DNA of 9,549 nucleotides from positions 1-9,549 of the forward strand of contig JAJCXL010000116.1 in assembly GCA_029263435.1 (NCBI GenBank), given 5' to 3'. Source of the stretch: Acidobacteriota bacterium. GTDB taxonomy: Bacteria; Acidobacteriota; Vicinamibacteria; Marinacidobacterales; SMYC01. Both the position numbers and the translations under genes were made by a program. The stretch's first letter is position 1; each line of letters starts with the position of its first letter. Shown here piece after piece: positions 6,774 through 9,549 of the stretch. Below the pieces are notes generated by a model, which saw only the letters and a program-made list of their open reading frames with translations, ran no database searches and had not been told where the DNA came from.

Positions 6774-7951
6774 TGAAAGCGCCCTCTCGATTCCGGACCG
6801 TTTTCGCCAAGGAAGTCGTCGACAACCTACGTGATCGAAGAACCCTCGCGGCGGCGCTGTTCTACCCGCTCTTGGGGCCCGCCATGATTCTGTTGATGAT
6901 CTATGCGGTCGGGCAGATAACCAAACGAGCCGAGGGGCCACTACAGCTTCCGGTCCGAGGGGCCGAGCATGCCCCCCACCTGATCGCTTTTCTCGAGCAG
7001 AATCACGTCGCGATCACCGACGCACCCGACTATCCCGAGCAGGCCGTGAGCGCGGGGGATGTCGATCTCGTGCTCGTCATCCCGGACGACTTCGCAACGT
7101 CCTTCTCCGCCGGTGAGCCGGCCTTCGTCCAGCTCATCATCGATGAGTCCAGAGACGAAGCCCGCACGAAGGTCCGACGCGCTGAGCTTCTTCTCTACGG
7201 CTACGGGCGCCAGATCGGAAGCTTGCGCCTTCGATTGCGAGGCGTGAACCCCTCGGTCGGTGATGCGGTCGTCGTCGACAGGGTCGATGTGTCCACCCCG
7301 CAAGGCCAAGCCGCCCGGATCCTGGGCATGGCCCCTTACTTGATCCTCGTCTCACTGTTCGTGGGCGGGATGTATCTCGCGATCGACTCCACCGCCGGAG
7401 AAAGAGAACGAGGCTCGCTCGAGCCGCTGCTTATCAATCCGGTGAAACGCTCCGAGCTCGTGCTCGGAAAAGCCGCCGCGGTACTCGTGTTTACCACCGT
7501 CGCATTGGTCGAGACTCTCGTCGGGCTCGCGCTCATCCTCAACTACTTCCCACTGGAGCAATATATCGGAGCTCGGATGACGCTGCCGCCGTCAGCGCTC
7601 CTGTCCATCTTCCTCATCTGTCTTCCGCTCATGATCTTCGTCGTCGCGGTGCAAATGATGATCGCGAGCTACACGAAGAGCTTCAAAGAAGCACAGAACT
7701 ACATCTCACTCATGCTCCTCATTCCGGCCATACCCGCGCTCATCATGGCCGTGCTGCCCGTCAAAGAATCGCTATGGTTGGTGCTTCTTCCGACGGTAGG
7801 CCAACAGCTGTTCATCAATCAGATCCTAAGAGGCGAGGCCGTCACCGGGTCCTACCTCGTCCTGGGCTCGGTCACGACATTGGGAGTGGGCATCGCGCTG
7901 CTCGTGATGGTCGCGAGGCGCTACCGCACCGAGGGTATTTTGTTTCGCTGA
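6773..7951 (+). CDS. natB: NatB-like ABC-2 transporter permease
   Basis: 392 residues. Hydrophobic segments suggest six membrane helices near residues 25-46, 186-206, 232-256, 273-300, 308-330 and 360-381. A large soluble domain (about 48-185), probably extracytoplasmic, lies between the first two, as in NatB/YhaP-type ABC-2 permeases. The cytoplasmic motif GERERGSLEPLLINPVKRSE-LVLGK after the second helix is the family hallmark. The N-terminal amphipathic stretch (FRTVFAKEVVDNLRDRRT) is the usual elbow helix before the first span. The ATG at 6773 shares one base with the stop of the ATPase gene (TGATG), and AGAAGGG lies about 9 bases upstream. It pairs with the ATPase as a dimeric exporter or extruder in the inner membrane. 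Substrate unknown: Na+ efflux is only the Bacillus precedent. The exported peptidase upstream may hint at a peptide or lipid-linked substrate, but that is inference. Confidence 0.92.
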   Translation: MKAPSRFRTVFAKEVVDNLRDRRTLAAALFYPLLGPAMILLMIYAVGQITKRAEGPLQLPVRGAEHAPHLIAFLEQNHVAITDAPDYPEQAVSAGDVDLVLVIPDDFATSFSAGEPAFVQLIIDESRDEARTKVRRAELLLYGYGRQIGSLRLRLRGVNPSVGDAVVVDRVDVSTPQGQAARILGMAPYLILVSLFVGGMYLAIDSTAGERERGSLEPLLINPVKRSELVLGKAAAVLVFTTVALVETLVGLALILNYFPLEQYIGARMTLPPSALLSIFLICLPLMIFVVAVQMMIASYTKSFKEAQNYISLMLLIPAIPALIMAVLPVKESLWLVLLPTVGQQLFINQILRGEAVTGSYLVLGSVTTLGVGIALLVMVARRYRTEGILFR

Positions 7952-7973
7952 GCTCGGCCGATTCGATGCAACC

Positions 7974-7999
7974 ATGGTAAATACCCCGACGGAGATGAA

Positions 8000-8003
<4 letters not shown>
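7974..8003 (+). other. Short ORF overlapping the MoxR start
   Basis: ATG at 7974 opens a nine-codon frame (MVNTPTEMK) whose TGA (8001-8003) overlaps the moxR ATG as ATGA. There is no clear Shine-Dalgarno before it. Probably fortuitous, but it parallels the short ORFs before the M20 gene. It lies in the 48-base gap after the NatB-like gene. Confidence 0.2.
7991..7994 (+). promoter_or_regulatory. Ribosome binding site of moxR
   Basis: GGAG lies 5 bases before the ATG at 8000. It supports that start over ATG 7995, which reads only two codons before a stop. Confidence 0.65.
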
Positions 8004-8967
<964 letters not shown>

Positions 8968-8971
<4 letters not shown>

Positions 8972-9549
8972 GCTCCCCTCATTCACCGTCCGGCGCGCAG
9001 CTGAGCGAGCTTCTACGTCTCGTTCACTTGCTCGAGCTCACCGCTCGAAAGAGTGCCGTGAACTGGCTCTCGGGTGGCTATCTCACGTCGATCCGCGGTG
9101 GGGGCCTCGTCTTTCACGAAGCGCGCAAATATGTGCACGGCGAGTCCTCCCGGCTCATCGACTGGAACATCACCGCCCGGCTCGGCGAGCCCTATGTGAA
9201 GGTGCATCATGATGAGAGACAGCGCGACGTAATGCTTCTCGTCGACGTGAGCCCGTCGATGCATACCGGGTTCCAGCGAAAGACCAAGCTGGAGTTCGCG
9301 CTCGAGCTCGCGGCGAGCTTGGCGGTGACGGCCATCGAGGCCGGCGATCGTCTCGGCTACGTGCTCTTCGCGGATCGGGTGCTTGCCGAAAGCAGGCCGC
9401 GGCAAGGCCGTAAGCAGCTACACAAGACGTTGGCGGCGCTCTTGAGCTGGACCCAACCTTGGACGGAGCCGGTCGCTCAAACGGACCCCCGGGTGGCTCT
9501 CCACGAGATCGCCAAGCACCGAAGGAGTCGGTTCGTGGTCTTCTTGGTG
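8968..9549 (+). CDS. DUF58 / von Willebrand A-like protein (3' partial)
   Basis: Open from GTG at 8968 to the window end, 194 codons, cut before its stop. Seen: GGGLVFHEARKYVHGE followed by RLIDWNITARLGEPYVK (D65, W66, N67), the core signature of DUF58. Then comes LLVDVSPSM (92-98), a D-x-S-x-S metal-site motif of vWA domains, and AGDRLGYVLF. Family knowledge: DUF58 proteins partner with MoxR ATPases and occur beside transglutaminase-like or BatA/B-type membrane proteins; the complex is thought to mature membrane or periplasmic proteins. This copy has no N-terminal membrane helices before the DUF58 core, so it is probably the short soluble form. The GTG start is chosen because it overlaps the moxR stop (GTGA) and leaves a normal-length leader; no Shine-Dalgarno is visible, fitting coupled translation. 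Family assignment is firm. Confidence 0.93.

Noticed and set aside
7940..7983. Promoter before moxR (TTGTTT ... TAAATA)
   Set aside because: The hexamers are about 32 bases apart, far from the 16-18 expected.

Overview
The window is a GC-rich bacterial stretch in which every supported gene lies on the + strand and gaps are short, the largest being about 90-155 bases depending on one uncertain start. The codon bias (many Arg, Glu, Leu and Asp codons ending in G/C), two predicted lipoproteins, a large sulfatase ending in a 'LGYV' tail, and MoxR/DUF58 and NatAB-type genes suit a free-living environmental bacterium such as Acidobacteriota, Myxococcota or a similar lineage. That assignment is a guess; nothing here fixes the taxon. 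No rRNA, tRNA, CRISPR array, transposase gene or phage gene was seen.

Layout. (1) 2-736: the C-terminal end of a superfamily I DNA/RNA helicase carrying a PD-(D/E)XK-like nuclease-fold tail, cut by the window start. (2) 790-3135: a lipoprotein of the sulfatase/alkaline-phosphatase superfamily with N-terminal beta-sandwich-like regions and a serine, not cysteine, at the nucleophile position. (3) 3183-4433: an M20 (ArgE/DapE-type) metallo-deacylase or peptidase. (4) about 4435-4555: two direct copies, 87 bases apart, of a GGGACCAGGTC(C) palindromic repeat of REP-like character. (5) 4426 or later to 6045: an exported TAP-like (S33) alpha/beta-hydrolase whose 5' end runs into those repeats. (6) 6042-6773 and 6773-7951: a NatA/NatB-like ABC-2 ATPase and permease. 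(7) 8000-8971: a MoxR AAA+ ATPase. (8) 8968-9549: the start of a DUF58 protein, cut by the window end.

How the genes may work together. From the hydrolase onward, stops and starts overlap (TTGA at 6042-6045, TGATG at 6771-6775, GTGA at 8968-8971) or lie within 50 bases. This suggests one translationally coupled unit: an exported peptidase, an ABC-2 exporter and a MoxR-DUF58 maturation pair. Sulfatase, M20 enzyme and TAP-like hydrolase are all hydrolases, and two of them are predicted surface lipoproteins, which would fit scavenging or processing of extracellular material. The link is inferred from gene order only.

The most unusual feature is the repeat pair at the hydrolase 5' end. It is placed so that both copies are read in the same frame and would encode matching K-G-P-G peptides, which leaves the true start of the hydrolase open. 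Most of the rest is recognisable, ordinary gene content.
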